64,000 bases of DNA. Origin: Ceratocystis colombiana (taxonomy: Eukaryota; Ascomycota; Sordariomycetes; Microascales; Ceratocystidaceae). Numbering within the stretch: position 1 is the stretch's first letter; every line of letters begins with the position of its first letter. The stretch lies in assembly GCA_026419805.1 (NCBI GenBank), contig JAOSLS010000040.1, positions 62,001 through 126,000 of the forward strand, given 5' to 3'. Under the pieces are notes generated by a model that ran no database searches, had not been told where the DNA came from, and worked only from the letters and a program-made list of their open reading frames with translations. A program made the position numbers and the translations under genes. Positions 10,003 to 20,872 of the stretch are shown one piece after another.

Positions 10003-11987
10003 ATGACCACGGACGTCGCCAAGGTCTCCAAGGACCAGCAGAAGGACGACCACGTTCTCCAGCCTACTTCCAGCGTGCCGACCATCGACACTTCCTCGTG
10101 GCCTCTTTTGCTGGCAAACTATGACAAGCGTACGGCTCTGCTATTCTAGTTTCTGGCGTTATCCTCGTTCTTGTCTTGTGTCCGTTGTGCTGACTTGCCT
10201 GCCTCGTCTCTAGTTCTCATCCGCACCAACCACTGGACTCCCATTCCTCATGGCAGCAGCCCTTTGAAGGTCAGTCATCTCCTTTCTCGATTTCTCTCTG
10301 ATGATCGCGGGGCTTTTGTGCTGGCGCACTAATAGCCTTGCAGTCTTCGGCGCGCGAACCGCAGCCGGCTTCTCTTTCGACCCCCTGGCTAACCTGTTTT
10401 CCTTCTCTATTCCGTGCAGCGCGATCTCAAGTCGTACATTTCCTCCGGTGTTATCAACCTGGACAAGCCCTCTAACCCCTCGTCTCACGAAGTCGTCGCC
10501 TGGGTCAAGCGGATCCTCCGGTGCGTTTTTTTCCCTTTGTTTGCTTCAGGCTAGCTCGAGCTATGCGAAAACTTCTTACTAACCTGGCTTTTTTTTTTTT
10601 TCTCTGTACAGTTGCGAGAAGACTGGACACTCTGGTACTCTGGATCCCAAGGTCACTGGCTCGCTAATTGTCTGCATTGACCGCGCTACCCGCCTAGTCA
10701 AGTCCCAGCAGTCTGCTGGTAAGGAGTAGTAAGTTGTCCTGTGTCCTTTCTCGTGTTAGGAGCGAAAGAATTGAGAGACTGACTTGTTCGCATCTAGCGT
10801 TGCTGTTCTCCGTGTTCACGGCAAGGTTCCCGGTGGCACTGCCCAGGTTGCTCGCGCTCTGGAGACTCTGACTGGTGCTCGTAAGTATATTTCCGTCGTG
10901 TTTTTTTTGCCCTTTTTTTTAAAAAAAAAAAAAATATTCCCTCGCTTGGGCCTTGCTCTAACACCTCATAGTCTTCCAGCGTCCCCCTCTCATTTCGGCC
11001 GTCAAGCGTCAGCTGCGTATCCGTACCATTCACGACAGCAAGCTGATTGAGTTCGATAACGAGCGCGGCCTTGGTGTCTTCTGGGTCTCGTGCGAGGCTG
11101 GTACCTACATCCGTACCCTGTGCGTGCACCTGGGCCTGCTGCTTGGTGTTGGTGGCCACATGCAGGAGCTGCGTCGTGTTCGCTCCGGAGCCATGGATGA
11201 GACCAAGAACCTGGTCACCCTGCACGACGTCATGGACGCCCAGTGGGTCCACGATAACACACGCGACGAGTCGTACTTGCGCAAGGTCATCCAGCCTCTG
11301 GAGACCCTGCTAGTAGGCTACAAGCGCATTGTCGTCAAAGACTCATCGGTCAATGCCATCTGCTACGGTGCCAAGCTCATGGTGCCTGGTCTTTTGCGCT
11401 ACGAGGACGCTATTGAGGCCCACGAGGAGGTTGTGCTGATGACAACCAAGGGTGAGGCTATTGCCATTGGTATCGCCATGATGTCGACGCTGGAGATGAC
11501 CACATGCGACCACGGTGTTGTCGCCAAGGTTAAGCGCTGCATCATGGAGCGCGACCTGTACCCTCGTCGCTGGGGTCTTGGCCCTGTCGCTCTGGAGAAG
11601 AAGAAGATGCGGGCTGATGGCAAGCTCGACAAGCATGGCCGCATCAACGAGAACACACCCGCCAAGTGGAAGTCGGAATACAAGGACTTTAGCGGCCAGA
11701 TCGACCCCACCACTGCTGTTACTGGCCACCCCGCTTCTAGCGTTACTCCTGCTGCCGCCACTACATCCGCCCCCGCAACCCCTGCCAAGCCCGCCGCGTC
11801 CAAGACCGAGACTGAGACACCCGCTGCCGCCGAGACCCCGGCTGGCGAAGAGGGCAAGAAGCGCAAGAAGCACGATGGCGAGACGGCCGAGGAGCGTGCT
11901 GAGCGCAAGCGGAGAAAGGCGGAGAAGAAGGCAGCCAAGGCCTCCAAGAAGGGCAAGGCTGACGCCATGGACGAGGACAGCGACTAG
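10003..11987 (+). CDS. cbf5: Dyskerin / CBF5, H/ACA snoRNP pseudouridine synthase
   Basis: Six exons give 500 codons (499 residues; yeast Cbf5 is 483): 10003-10129, 10214-10269, 10420-10520, 10612-10728, 10798-10880 and 10972-11987. The enzyme isomerises uridine in rRNA and snRNA under H/ACA guide RNA in the nucleolus. Visible elements are the dyskerin-like N terminus, the TruB domain with INLDKPSNPSSHEVVAW, and GHSGTLDPKVTG with the catalytic Asp. LRIRTIHDSKLIEFD follows, then a PUA domain (about residues 290-370, GAKLMVPGLLRYED). A lysine-rich KKx tail (GKKRKKHDGE, KRRKAEKKAAK) is typical of nucleolar targeting. The start context ACAATGACC and the family N terminus support the ATG at 10003. 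The Ala/Pro/Thr-rich linker before the tail is longer than in yeast. Confidence 0.97.
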
Positions 11988-13438
11988 ATCAAAAAGTCTT
12001 GAGCGACGAGGAAGCCACTCGAAAGCCCATGTGGAACAGCCTAGAATCGGGAGATGCGACGGGGCTTGGAAGAGGGACTGTTGCCTCCTCGAATATCTCG
12101 GGGGCTTTCTCCCTTTTCTCCTTGTCCCTAGCCTTTCGCCCCTCTACTAACTATCCTCTCTCTTGTTTGTATTGTTTTTGGCTCTGCTTCCACCCCCTCC
12201 CCCCCTTGTTTTCTTCACTGCTGATGTTTTCGGGCATTTGTTTTCTCCTTTGCGTTTCTCGTTTTTTGTTTCCATATTCTGTCGGTTGCTGTTGTTTGTG
12301 TGCTGCCTTTCCATGTCTGGTCTATCGTCATTTGTGGATTCTGTGTTGGAGTTATTCGGGCGTTAAAACCTCATTTTGCTTTCAACCTTTCCTGACTTGC
12401 ATCTCGCCGTGTTCCCCCCTGTCTTACTGTGTGTGCATGCATGTATGTGTTATCTTACTGTATCCAGCGCTGCTGGTCTTTGTGCTGTCTACACGGCCAT
12501 GGCTGTGGTTTGGCCAAACTGTATTCTTGTTCGTGGTTAATGACACAGTCGCATTCTACCAAGGCCCTGCTCAAGTCCTGGCGCTAAACTAGTATACCCT
12601 ATTCCAGCCATTCCGTGTCATTCCAGATTATCCCAGGCGCCAAAAGTGTGTGCCTTTTTGTACATGTCGCCAGGCTTTCCATGGTGACATCATAAAGCCT
12701 CTTCCCTCAATCTGCAGTCGTTCACGTGAAGGTTGGGCAAGCCCGGACTATATTTGGGGTGTCCAAGTCAGCAAAACGGCCGCCAACAGCCCGATGAATA
12801 CGTAGGAGAGGAGGCCTTTTTTTTTTTTTTTTCTTTTTCAACCCCCCTGTCCGCAGCCAATAGGGCTTATAGTGCTCTGCAGCTCATGCAGCGGCTACAT
12901 AGCATGGCTGGTGAACATTCAGTAATATTCAGAGCATCTTCAGCGCTTTCAGATGCAAAGAGATCTCTGATTGGCCAGACAACTTCGGTTTAAGCGCTCT
13001 ACCATTGTCCTTACAGCCTAGGGGCATATCTGCCATTGGGCTTTGGTGCTTTATTTTTTTTTTTTTCATTTTCTCTGCTTTGCTACTTGACTGCTTTTGC
13101 TACCGCTTTCCGGCCGACTTGTCCATGGTGTGGACGGCCTGGCTTTAGTGCTTCCAGCTGGGTTTGTGCTGGTGCTCAGCCCAAGTTGAGGCCGGCTATA
13201 TATATCCCATCTTACGACTTCGTGACTAACAACCACATAGTGGGCGTCTCGTATAATCTGTACCACTATGTCATGTCCACTCTCTGTGATTGCCTCTCTA
13301 CAAACGCCAAGCTTAATATCTAAATCCCCACTATCCCATTTATCTTTTCTTCTCTTTGATCTTGTTGTTCAAACAAGCATCTCGAATCTTCAATTCCCTG
13401 TTCTTTCTCTACCTAGAAATAAGAAGCAAAGCCCCGCC
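11988..13438. other. CBF5 3' flank and upstream region of the next gene
   Basis: About 1.45 kb without a convincing gene. Bases 12080-12500 are strikingly pyrimidine-rich on the plus strand and give long but low-complexity frames. T runs occur at about 12819-12833 and 13052-13065. The patch at about 12985-13010 read on the minus strand resembles a tRNA D-arm but has no T-arm partner. The leader of the membrane-protein gene probably starts after about 13200. Confidence 0.45.
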
Positions 13439-14047
13439 ATGGCCCCTTCACCAACATTGCATAGATCCAGCCGACCATCTATCTTCCAGGCTCTATTGTC
13501 GCCCCCAATATCCAGTTTACTTCCACGCACCCTCGTGCCACGATCAGCTTCCTTGCCTGGCAGTGCCATCGTCGGAATAGTCCTTAGTGCAATTACGTTT
13601 TTGATAATTTGTATCGCTGCGGTTCTTTACTACCGACAACGACGCCATGTCTCGATAGAGAGTCAGGGACTCCAAACGACACGGCCTCACTCGCACTTGT
13701 CCTTCCGCTGTGCTACAAGAGTAACCCCTACCAATAGCGTCTTCCCTGAAGTTGCTGAACGAAAGATCTCCAATCCTATCCCATTCAGCGCATCCAGCTC
13801 GCCGCCCACAAATAACGACAGCCTCCCTCTAAATCCATGGAATGGCCAAGTCGCATGGCCGATTAAAACAGTCTCGCAGCAGCAGGCGTCAATTGTGCAC
13901 CCCGCAACTAGGTATCCTAGCCCGGCTCACTCTCGGGATCACCTACTGCATGATGCGCGCCCAGTGCCGCAAATAGGCACTACGGCGATCATGAGCAGAT
14001 ATCAGCGGGGCCAGGACGAGACTAGCTTATGGTTTCAGCCTCGATAA
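13439..14047 (+). CDS. Small single-pass membrane protein, unknown function
   Basis: A single exon of 203 codons. The ATG at 13439 has a strong context (CCCGCCATGG) and is preferred over an in-frame upstream ATG at 13268, which would add 57 low-complexity residues. The protein has a Ser/Pro-rich N terminus, one hydrophobic helix at about residues 42-63 (IVGIVLSAITFLIICIAAV) and a basic YYRQRRH stop-transfer. A Ser/Pro-rich tail follows, predicted to be cytoplasmic. There is no clear cleavable signal peptide, so it may be a signal-anchor protein. It resembles the tails of fungal surface sensors but no family was recognised. It converges with the MYND gene, with 197 bases between the stops. Confidence 0.6.
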   Translation: MAPSPTLHRSSRPSIFQALLSPPISSLLPRTLVPRSASLPGSAIVGIVLSAITFLIICIAAVLYYRQRRHVSIESQGLQTTRPHSHLSFRCATRVTPTNSVFPEVAERKISNPIPFSASSSPPTNNDSLPLNPWNGQVAWPIKTVSQQQASIVHPATRYPSPAHSRDHLLHDARPVPQIGTTAIMSRYQRGQDETSLWFQPR

Positions 14048-14244
14048 TTGGAAAGAGCGCGAAACGAGACTCATGTATAGACTTTGATGTGGTGAAGACT
14101 AGATGTTTAATCAACAAGCAATGAACTGAAGTGTGATAGTGTATTTCTGTAGCTACTGCGCGTGTGTGTAAAAGTGTGAGTGACAATGCTGGGTAGAAGT
14201 ACTTTGCTCCCACCTGAGACAGACAAGAGATCTCTAGATGGCAA

Positions 14245-15243
14245 TCAGCATAGAGGAACCATTGTTTTGCACTCTTCGGGAGTCTTGTTCGCTTGCTTCT
14301 CCCATTCTGGTTCTTCTTCCCATTTGCGGCCGTCATATCCATAGCCGTTGCATTCGCTAAACTGCCTAAAGACCCCATACCCGTTATCGCCACATGTCTC
14401 GCTTTTGGAGTTGTGGTCTTGGCCCTCCTCCCCGTCTTCGTCCGACTTGCCCCACTCTAGGAGCAGGCGTTGGCTTAGGCTGTTGCGGTACTGTGTCGTT
14501 GTCTCGCCGCTTTCTCTCTCGACCAACATCTTCAGATAGTCGCAGGCTTTGTCATCCGAGAAGGGCGCGCCCTCGAACTGCTCCATGAGAATTCGCAACT
14601 GCAGCGGAACCATTGGATGTCCGTAGTACTCTGCGATGTCCGTGACAGATCCCTGGCGCAGAAAGCTAAAGTGGTTGTTCAGACGTACATCCCAGCCCAT
14701 GCGCAGACAATGTGCCTTGTGCACCGCATCCCACCAATCCGGTAGTAGGCCGGAGCGATCTAGCATGGCGTTCTCCAGAAACACGTCCATCTCTTTGGCA
14801 ACGTGCTGCGGGTCCTGCAGTATAACGGGCAATGTGTGCTCGGGCTGATTCCACGGCCATGTACGGTCATGGCGTGCCAGGCGGAACATGTCGATGAGCA
14901 GGGCGTAGACGTCGATTGCCGGCCGGTTGTGCAGGTACGTGCGGCCCATGAGCATCAAGAACGGCCGGTCGTGGCGGCCAGCAAGGCCCGATGTGGGTGC
15001 GCTAAGCATCACGGCTGGGTCAAGACTGAGAGCCAGAGAGGAGCAGAAGACCCGATGTGTGGGCCGGTTAGTGCGACGGCAGTCATCTTTGCAATAGTGC
15101 ACGGACTGGCAGGCTGGGCAGGTCCCGAGAATCAAGGGCCGGCGGCGACATTGCTGGCATACATGTAGCGGAGCAGTGTCGATCTTTTTGCCAAAGGTCG
15201 CATTGGGGGGATTGGGATAGATTAGGGGCGGAAGCTGGGACAT
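14245..15243 (-). CDS. MYND zinc-finger protein
   Basis: A single exon of 333 codons from the ATG at 15243 (GCCATGTCC context). The frame is open up to an ATG at 15453, but the 70 extra residues look like leader sequence. The MYND finger lies at about residues 24-62: CQQC, CPAC, a YCKDDCRR turn, and a final H and C in THRVFC. This is the usual C6HC pattern, which binds Pro-rich partners. The remainder (about residues 80-300) is alpha-helical, similar to the uncharacterised C-terminal part of fungal MYND proteins, and ends in an acidic DEDGEEGQD patch. No SET domain was seen. The role is unknown. Confidence 0.8.
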   Translation of the reverse strand: MSQLPPLIYPNPPNATFGKKIDTAPLHVCQQCRRRPLILGTCPACQSVHYCKDDCRRTNRPTHRVFCSSLALSLDPAVMLSAPTSGLAGRHDRPFLMLMGRTYLHNRPAIDVYALLIDMFRLARHDRTWPWNQPEHTLPVILQDPQHVAKEMDVFLENAMLDRSGLLPDWWDAVHKAHCLRMGWDVRLNNHFSFLRQGSVTDIAEYYGHPMVPLQLRILMEQFEGAPFSDDKACDYLKMLVERESGETTTQYRNSLSQRLLLEWGKSDEDGEEGQDHNSKSETCGDNGYGVFRQFSECNGYGYDGRKWEEEPEWEKQANKTPEECKTMVPLC

Positions 15244-15754
15244 GGCGATAGTGGGCGAGCTGCTGCATCCGGGCTGGTCAGCCTGATGATGGATGTAGCT
15301 AGGGCTGTAGTCTATCTGGAGCAGGTTATCAGTCGGGCTCAGTGCATTCTGGGGGACAGAGCAACTCAAGTAGCAAAAACAAGGTCTACATTGCGAGGAT
15401 GAGATGACTTTGAAAACTAGTCTTGGACCGCACTGTTGAGTCACTTTCGACAAGATAGACGGAGGTAAAAATAAGGTTGGGACGAAACAGCGCTAGATGA
15501 TTAACAATCCGTAGTGTCATAGAAATAGAATAGGTGGTAAGCATTGGTATCAAGACGGGAGAGAGCTTGGATGGCTAAACCTGCTTCTTTCTACCCTCCA
15601 TTCACGGCAAAATAAGAGCACCATTTCTTCATTATCTCTATTAGACTACTTTATATAGAGATAGCCCAGGACCGAGATGGGAACAGCCGCAAGCCAAGAT
15701 TGCGGCCACTGAAGCAAGTACACGTGATGCTGAAGAGGTGGCAAGCGGGATATC
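15244..15754. other. Intergenic stretch, nothing recognised
   Basis: This is the probable leader and promoter of the MYND gene (up to about 15500), followed by sequence without a clear frame or repeat. Confidence 0.4.
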
Positions 15755-15906
15755 ACTAGCTCACAAAGGGATATCGTGCCGGTGGGCAAGTTAAGAAGAC
15801 AGTCGAACTGCTTGAGCATGTGGGAAAAGTGCAAGAGAAAGCTTTAGCAGCTGAGGAGGCTCAGAGAGTTTTGCTATCGCCTCTTTGTGCACTAAGAAGA
15901 CGTTAG
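15755..15906 (+). pseudogene. Frameshifted TPR fragment of an NLR gene
   Basis: Bases 15775-15906 read GYRAGGQVKKTVELLEHVG, then KVQEKALAAEEAQ, ending at a TAG. This matches the TPR unit of the NLR genes (AYRADGQVKKAVSLLERVV...). The preceding half-unit (about 15740-15772) continues in another frame, and a TAG interrupts the frame of the second half just upstream. The DNA also matches, for example actgcttgagc. It is on the same strand as the intact NLR gene that starts about 1 kb downstream. It is a decayed remnant and not a functional gene. Confidence 0.7.
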
Positions 15907-16061
15907 CATCTTGTACCTGCCTACATGAGCCCTAGTAATTGAAGCACCAGGGATTTCCGCTACGCTTGAAATTGGTATCGAGAATTTGCCTTTCGGTATT
16001 GTCACGGCTATAGTACCAGTAAACCTCCACGATCCTCAGTTTTATCAACGAGTCCCCAATG

Positions 16062-16310
16062 GCAAGGTTAACAGCAGATATTAGGAGGGCGTACTGAATG
16101 TCCTGCAAAGAAAGGAAGAAGGAATAAGTGATTGTTGAAGATGTTCTGTATCCATCTAAGTCTAGTCTGAAGAGCAGATCTCAGCTGGTTTATATATCCA
16201 TCGCTACCACGTTGGAAGAAAACTCTTCATGTCTGATACTAACCCTAGCGTTTGGACGAACTGGATCGGGGTCAGCAATCCTGGTAACCCTGACTTGGGT
16301 TACTGACACC
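16062..16310 (-). repeat. LTR-like dispersed repeat, copy 1 (also at 58925-59190)
   Basis: About 250 bases match 58925-59190 on the same strand at roughly 80% by eye. On the minus strand the element starts TGTCAGTAACCCAAGTC, has a TATA-like gatatataaacc in the middle and ends near CTGTTAAC. This suits a solo LTR of a Copia-like element. No target-site duplication or internal retroelement sequence was found, so the class is tentative. Confidence 0.55.
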
Positions 16311-16879
16311 CTCTGACATCGGCCCCACTAGTTTTTGGCTTGAACGTTTTATATGAGAAATATCAGGATTATTGCGGTTATTGGTAGCTTTATACAATAG
16401 CCCTTTTCATCCTGGGGTTGCAGCCTGACTCTAAACCGTCTGCTTTCACATGCTCGGAGGTGTAGGTTAATACTGCTGTCTTCTGCTGGTATTAGAAATA
16501 TTCCATGACGATCATGATCACGTGGTGAATTGGCAATGGCCTATCAGCTGTGACTTCACCCCTCACGTCTATCCTACCATTTTGATGTAACGCCGGCGCG
16601 ATTTCGTAAGTCTAATATATGTTGGGCGAATACTACATTGTAGGCATCAGTGAGTGAGTTGTCAATCCTGCATCTATACAGGGCTCCCGCATTTTTGGCT
16701 ACTTCTTTCTCTCTTCCTCACCATCTGTGATATTCTGTGTTGAATTTGATGATAATTGCTTCTATAGCATAGCTATTTACCCCCAGTGTTTTATTTCAGT
16801 GAATTGTATATTGTGTACCTTACCAACTTCAGTTATTGATTGCCGCCTTTTCAATCACGTTACTTTTGGAACAAAAGAA

Positions 16880-19800
16880 ATGAGCTCTGATACGCAGGAT
16901 AACGAGAATGCCCGGCCATTCAAGATCCTTTCTCTGGGTACGTCACTCCGGCCTCTACCGGCTATCGTACTGCTAACAACCGCAGATGACGGGGGCATCT
17001 GTGGACTATCTAGTCTCTTGATACTCGAGCGAATCATGGAAGAAATCCAGGATGCACAAAGCCTTTCCGAAATACCAAAGCCCTGCGAAATATTCGACCT
17101 CATTGGTGGTACAGGAACCGGAGGGTGAGACCTTTACTACATTTATTTGCCCAGGGGATCTTATTAACGACTCCCACACAGCATAATTGCCATCATGCTT
17201 GGCCGACTGGGCATGACAGTTGGTGATTGTATTGAGACGTACAAAGAAATATCCCAGACAGCATTCGCTCCGCAGCGCTCGTCGTGGACAAGATTCATAG
17301 TGGGCTCGACATCAAGCATCTTCTCGACTTTGAGCTTGGAAGATGCTATTAAAAAAGCAATTTGTGACAATTGTCCTCGCACAGAATGTGCTGGAAGACA
17401 GAAGACGGCCAACTCTACCTCTACATCCGACGGATGTCAGCATGAAAACGATTACTTTCTTGATCAAAACTGCATCAAAACGTAAGTGTTTGCTCCCTAT
17501 TTTCTCGCTAAAGTATAAACCTAATGTTGTGTTATTCTTGTATAGTGTTATCCTTGCCACGACCCAGGTCAATCTTGACGCGTCCCCGACACTCTTCAGA
17601 ACCTATGAGGCTACTACCAGCTGGTCGAAATGTAGAATATGGGAGGTTGCCAGAGCTACATCTGCCATGGTCGACCTTTTCAACCCTATTAAACTAGGCC
17701 GGGAGAACGAAAGTTTCATCAATAGCAGCTTCGGATATAGCAATCCATGCCGAGTCCTTATCACAGAGGCTACTAGACTAGTGCCAGACGAACAGGAAAT
17801 GCTGATTTTGAGCGTTGGCACAGGTCTGGGTGATGTCATTGAAATTGGCGATTCTCAAGACTCTGTGGATAGAGTCCTCAAGAAAATAGCAACTAGTTCT
17901 AAGAGAGTCGCGGATGAGCTTGAAAAAGAGTACTCTAGGAAACATGAGAGGTACCATAGGTTCAACACCAAAAATGGCCTGAGGGGAATCACGCTTTCAG
18001 ACTGGGTTGAATCATCCACAGTGTCGGCGCATACGAAAAACTACCTTGGTGAGAAGCAAGATGCCATCAAGAAGTTTACCAAGTTGTTGATAGGCGGCTT
18101 TCCACCGGCTTCAAAATACCCAGAGAACACAAAAGGTTGGCACCACATGATGGGAAGCTTGATTTCCATGATGATAACTGAGCTAACATTCGATGTCTAG
18201 GGCATACACTAGTCTACCATATCCCTTTTCACGAAAACCTGCAGTTTGTCGGGCGCCAGGAAATCCTCTCCAAGTTAAATGACAGCCTCTTCACAAAGCC
18301 CGGCTTTCAGCAGGTCGCTCTTGTAGGCTTAGGTGGCATGGGTAAAACCCAGGTGGCCTTAAAGCTTGCGTATACAGTGAAGGAACAGCGCACCGACTAT
18401 TCTATTTTTTGGCTCACTGCTACCAATATAGATGTGTTTCGCAATTCCTGCAAGGAGCTTGCTGAGAGGTTAAAACTGCAACTAGCCGACACCGACGATC
18501 CCAAAACGGCTGTCAAGCAATACTTGGAATCCAGCTCGAGCGGACAATGGCTTCTTATAGTTGACAACGTCGATGATCCTAGTCTCTTTGAGACCGCTAC
18601 CAAAGAACAAAGGATCAGTATTTTTCTTCCACAGAGTTCACAGGGGAGAATACTTTTCACTACAAGATCTCAGAAAGCGGCCCAGTTGGCTGTTAAACAG
18701 ACTAGCCACATTCTTGAGCTCGAAGAAATGTCTTCAGAGGACCTAACAGCACTTTTGAGGCACAAGGTAGAGGGCCTTGATAATCAATGGCTGGTGCAGC
18801 ATGAACACCAGGTCGATGAGCTGCTTGTGGAGTTATCCTACTTTCCCTTGGCGATTGCGCAGGCAGCAGATTATATGGCGTTCAATAGGATCTCCATTGC
18901 CGACTATCTGGAACTCTTGAGAGAGCCAAAGGAAGGGAAAATCGAACTGCTGAAACATCGCCACACGGACGATGCCCACCTTGACGATTCCCAGGGTGCT
19001 GTAGCCACTACCTGGCTTATTACATTCAACCAAATCCGACAAGACTCGCGGGATGCAGTGAAGCTACTTCGATTTATTGCATATGTCGACCCAAAAGCCA
19101 TTCCTGAAAGCATGCTGCCAAGCTTTGAGGCAAAGAAGAAAATGACTGATGCTGTTGGAATACTGCTAGCATATGGCTTCGTTCGCCGACAAACGAACAA
19201 GGGGCTGTTTGATATGCACAGTCTTGTGCACCTCACAACACAGATATGGTGTGAAGATCTCCAAGATTCAAAAGAGCAAAAGCTAGCTGTGCTTGAACAC
19301 ATGACCTCGATATTTCCGGACGACAAGTGGGAAAGCCGGTTTCTTTGGCGTCAGTATCTACCTCATGCACTACATGTTATTGAGATAGAAAAGTTCAGTG
19401 AGAAAGGTTTGGCCCCGTTGGCACTCAAGGTTGGACAATGTTTAGGACGTGACGGGGATACTCAAGGTTCTGTCAAATTGCTGGAAGGTGTGATGCAAAT
19501 GAGAAATGAGGCTTTAGGAACTGATCATCCAGACTGCCTAGAATCTCATTATGCGCTTGGAAAAGCATACCATGATGATGGCCAAATCAAGAAGGCAGTT
19601 TCACTGCTTGAGCGTGTTGTGGACGTGCGAGACAAAACTCTAGCAGCTGATCATCGAGATCGCCTGGCTTCTCAAAACAGTCTTGCAAGTGCATATCGTG
19701 CTGATGGCCAAATAAAGAAGGGAGTTTCACTGCTTGAGCGTGTTGTGGGGGTGCGAGACAAGACTCTAGCGGCTGATCATCCGGACCGTCTGCGATCTCA

Positions 19801-20872
19801 AGGGAATCTTGCAAGTGCATATAGTGCTAATGGCCAAATCAAGAAGGCAGTTTCACTGCTTGAGTGTGTTGTTGAGGTGTGGGACAAGACTCTAACGGCT
19901 GATCATCCGGACCGTCTATCTTCTCAAAACAATCTTGCAAATGCATATCTTGATGATGGCCAAATCAAGAAGGCAGTTTCACTGCTTGAGCGTGTTGTGG
20001 AGGTGCGGGACAAGACTCTAGCGGCTGATCATCCGGACCGTCTAGCTTCTCAAAACAATCTTGCAAACGCATATGGTGCTAATGGCCAAATCAAGAAGGG
20101 AGTTTCACTACTTGAGCGAGTTGTTGAGGTGCGGGACAAGACTCTAGTGGCTGATCATCCGGACCGTCTAGCTTCTCAAAACAATCTTGCAAATGCATAT
20201 CTTGATGATGGCCAAGTCAAGAAGGGACTTTCACTGCTTGAGCGTGTTGTGGAGGTGCAAGACAAGACTCTAGCGGCTGATCATCCGGACCGTCTGCGAT
20301 CTCAAGGCAATCTTGCAAATGCATATCTTGATGATGGCCAAATCAAGAAGGGACTTTCACTGCTTGAGCGTGTTGTGGAGGTGCGAGACAAGACTCTAGC
20401 GGCTGATCATCCGGACCGTCTGCGATCTCAAGGCAATCTTGCAAGTGCATATCGTGCTGATGGCCAAATCAAGAAGGGAGTTTCACTGCTTGAGCGAGTT
20501 GTTGAGGTGCGGGACAGGACTCTAGCGGCTGATCATCCAGACCGTCTGGCTTCTCAAAACAATCTTGCAAATGCATATCTTCATGATGGCCAAATCAAGA
20601 AGGCAGTTTCACTGCTTGAGCGTGTTGTGGAGGTGCAAGACAAGACTCTAGCGCCCGATCATCCGGACCGTCTGCGATCTCAAGGCAATCTTGCAAATGC
20701 ATATCGTGATGATGGCCAAGTCAAGAAGGGACTTTCACTGCTTGAGCGTGTTGTGGAGGTGCGGGACAAGATTCTAGCGGCTGATCATCCGCACCTTCTG
20801 GCTTCTCGCCAGTCTCTTGCAGAAGCATACCGTACTGATGGCCAATTCCAGAAGGCAGCTTCAATGCTTTAG
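16880..20872 (+). CDS. NLR-type receptor copy 1: patatin, NB-ARC, TPR
   Basis: Five exons give 1253 codons: 16880-16937, 16986-17124, 17182-17481, 17546-18135 and 18201-20872. The domains run patatin-like (about residues 18-360), NB-ARC (about 385-700) and TPR (about 785-1252). NB-ARC motifs are P-loop GLGGMGKT near residue 405, Walker B LLIVDNVDD, ILFTTRS, FPLAIAQAADYM and an MHD-like DMHSLVH. This is the plan of fungal NLRs used in non-self recognition. The nucleotide-binding site looks intact. The patatin motif reads GGTGTGG instead of GxSxG, and the usual DG[GA]xxxNNP site reads NSSFGYSNP, so lipase activity is doubtful. The last intron (18136-18200) sits between patatin and NB-ARC and has a weak GTTGGC donor. 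If it is retained, the frame stops at the acceptor TAG, giving about 383 residues. The TPR array has one divergent and ten nearly uniform 42-residue units. Confidence 0.9.
19601..20860 (+). repeat. Ten near-identical 126-base TPR units
   Basis: Ten head-to-tail units of exactly 126 bases encode the consensus SLLERVVEVRDKTLAADHPD plus RLxSQxNLANAYxxDGQIKK(A/G)V. A more divergent unit precedes them at 19475-19600. Units differ at only a few recurrent positions (R/Q/D after EV, A/R before SQ, and the four residues after AY). This is the high-internal-conservation pattern typical of fungal NLR repeats that undergo repeat shuffling. Confidence 0.93.

Noticed and set aside
10270..10419. Possible box C/D snoRNA in the second CBF5 intron (ctgatgatc)
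   Set aside because: The C-box match is imperfect and no terminal stem with a D box was found.
11343..11968. Long minus-strand frames opposite CBF5
   Set aside because: They are shadows of the GC-rich Ala/Lys-coding exon of CBF5.
11999..12592. 197-codon frame downstream of CBF5
   Set aside because: It is a low-complexity pyrimidine-rich stretch, Cys/Phe/Leu/Ser-rich, without family features; probably 3' flank.
12985..13015. Minus-strand tRNA D-arm-like patch (ATGGTAGAGCGCTTAA)
   Set aside because: No T-arm or acceptor-stem partner could be found downstream.
15244..15453. N-terminal extension of the MYND protein from an ATG at 15453
   Set aside because: The extra residues look like leader sequence and the ATG at 15243 has a better context.
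19475..20860. Regular array that could be taken for a CRISPR or satellite
   Set aside because: The 126-base period is in frame and encodes TPR units of the NLR protein; there are no spacers.
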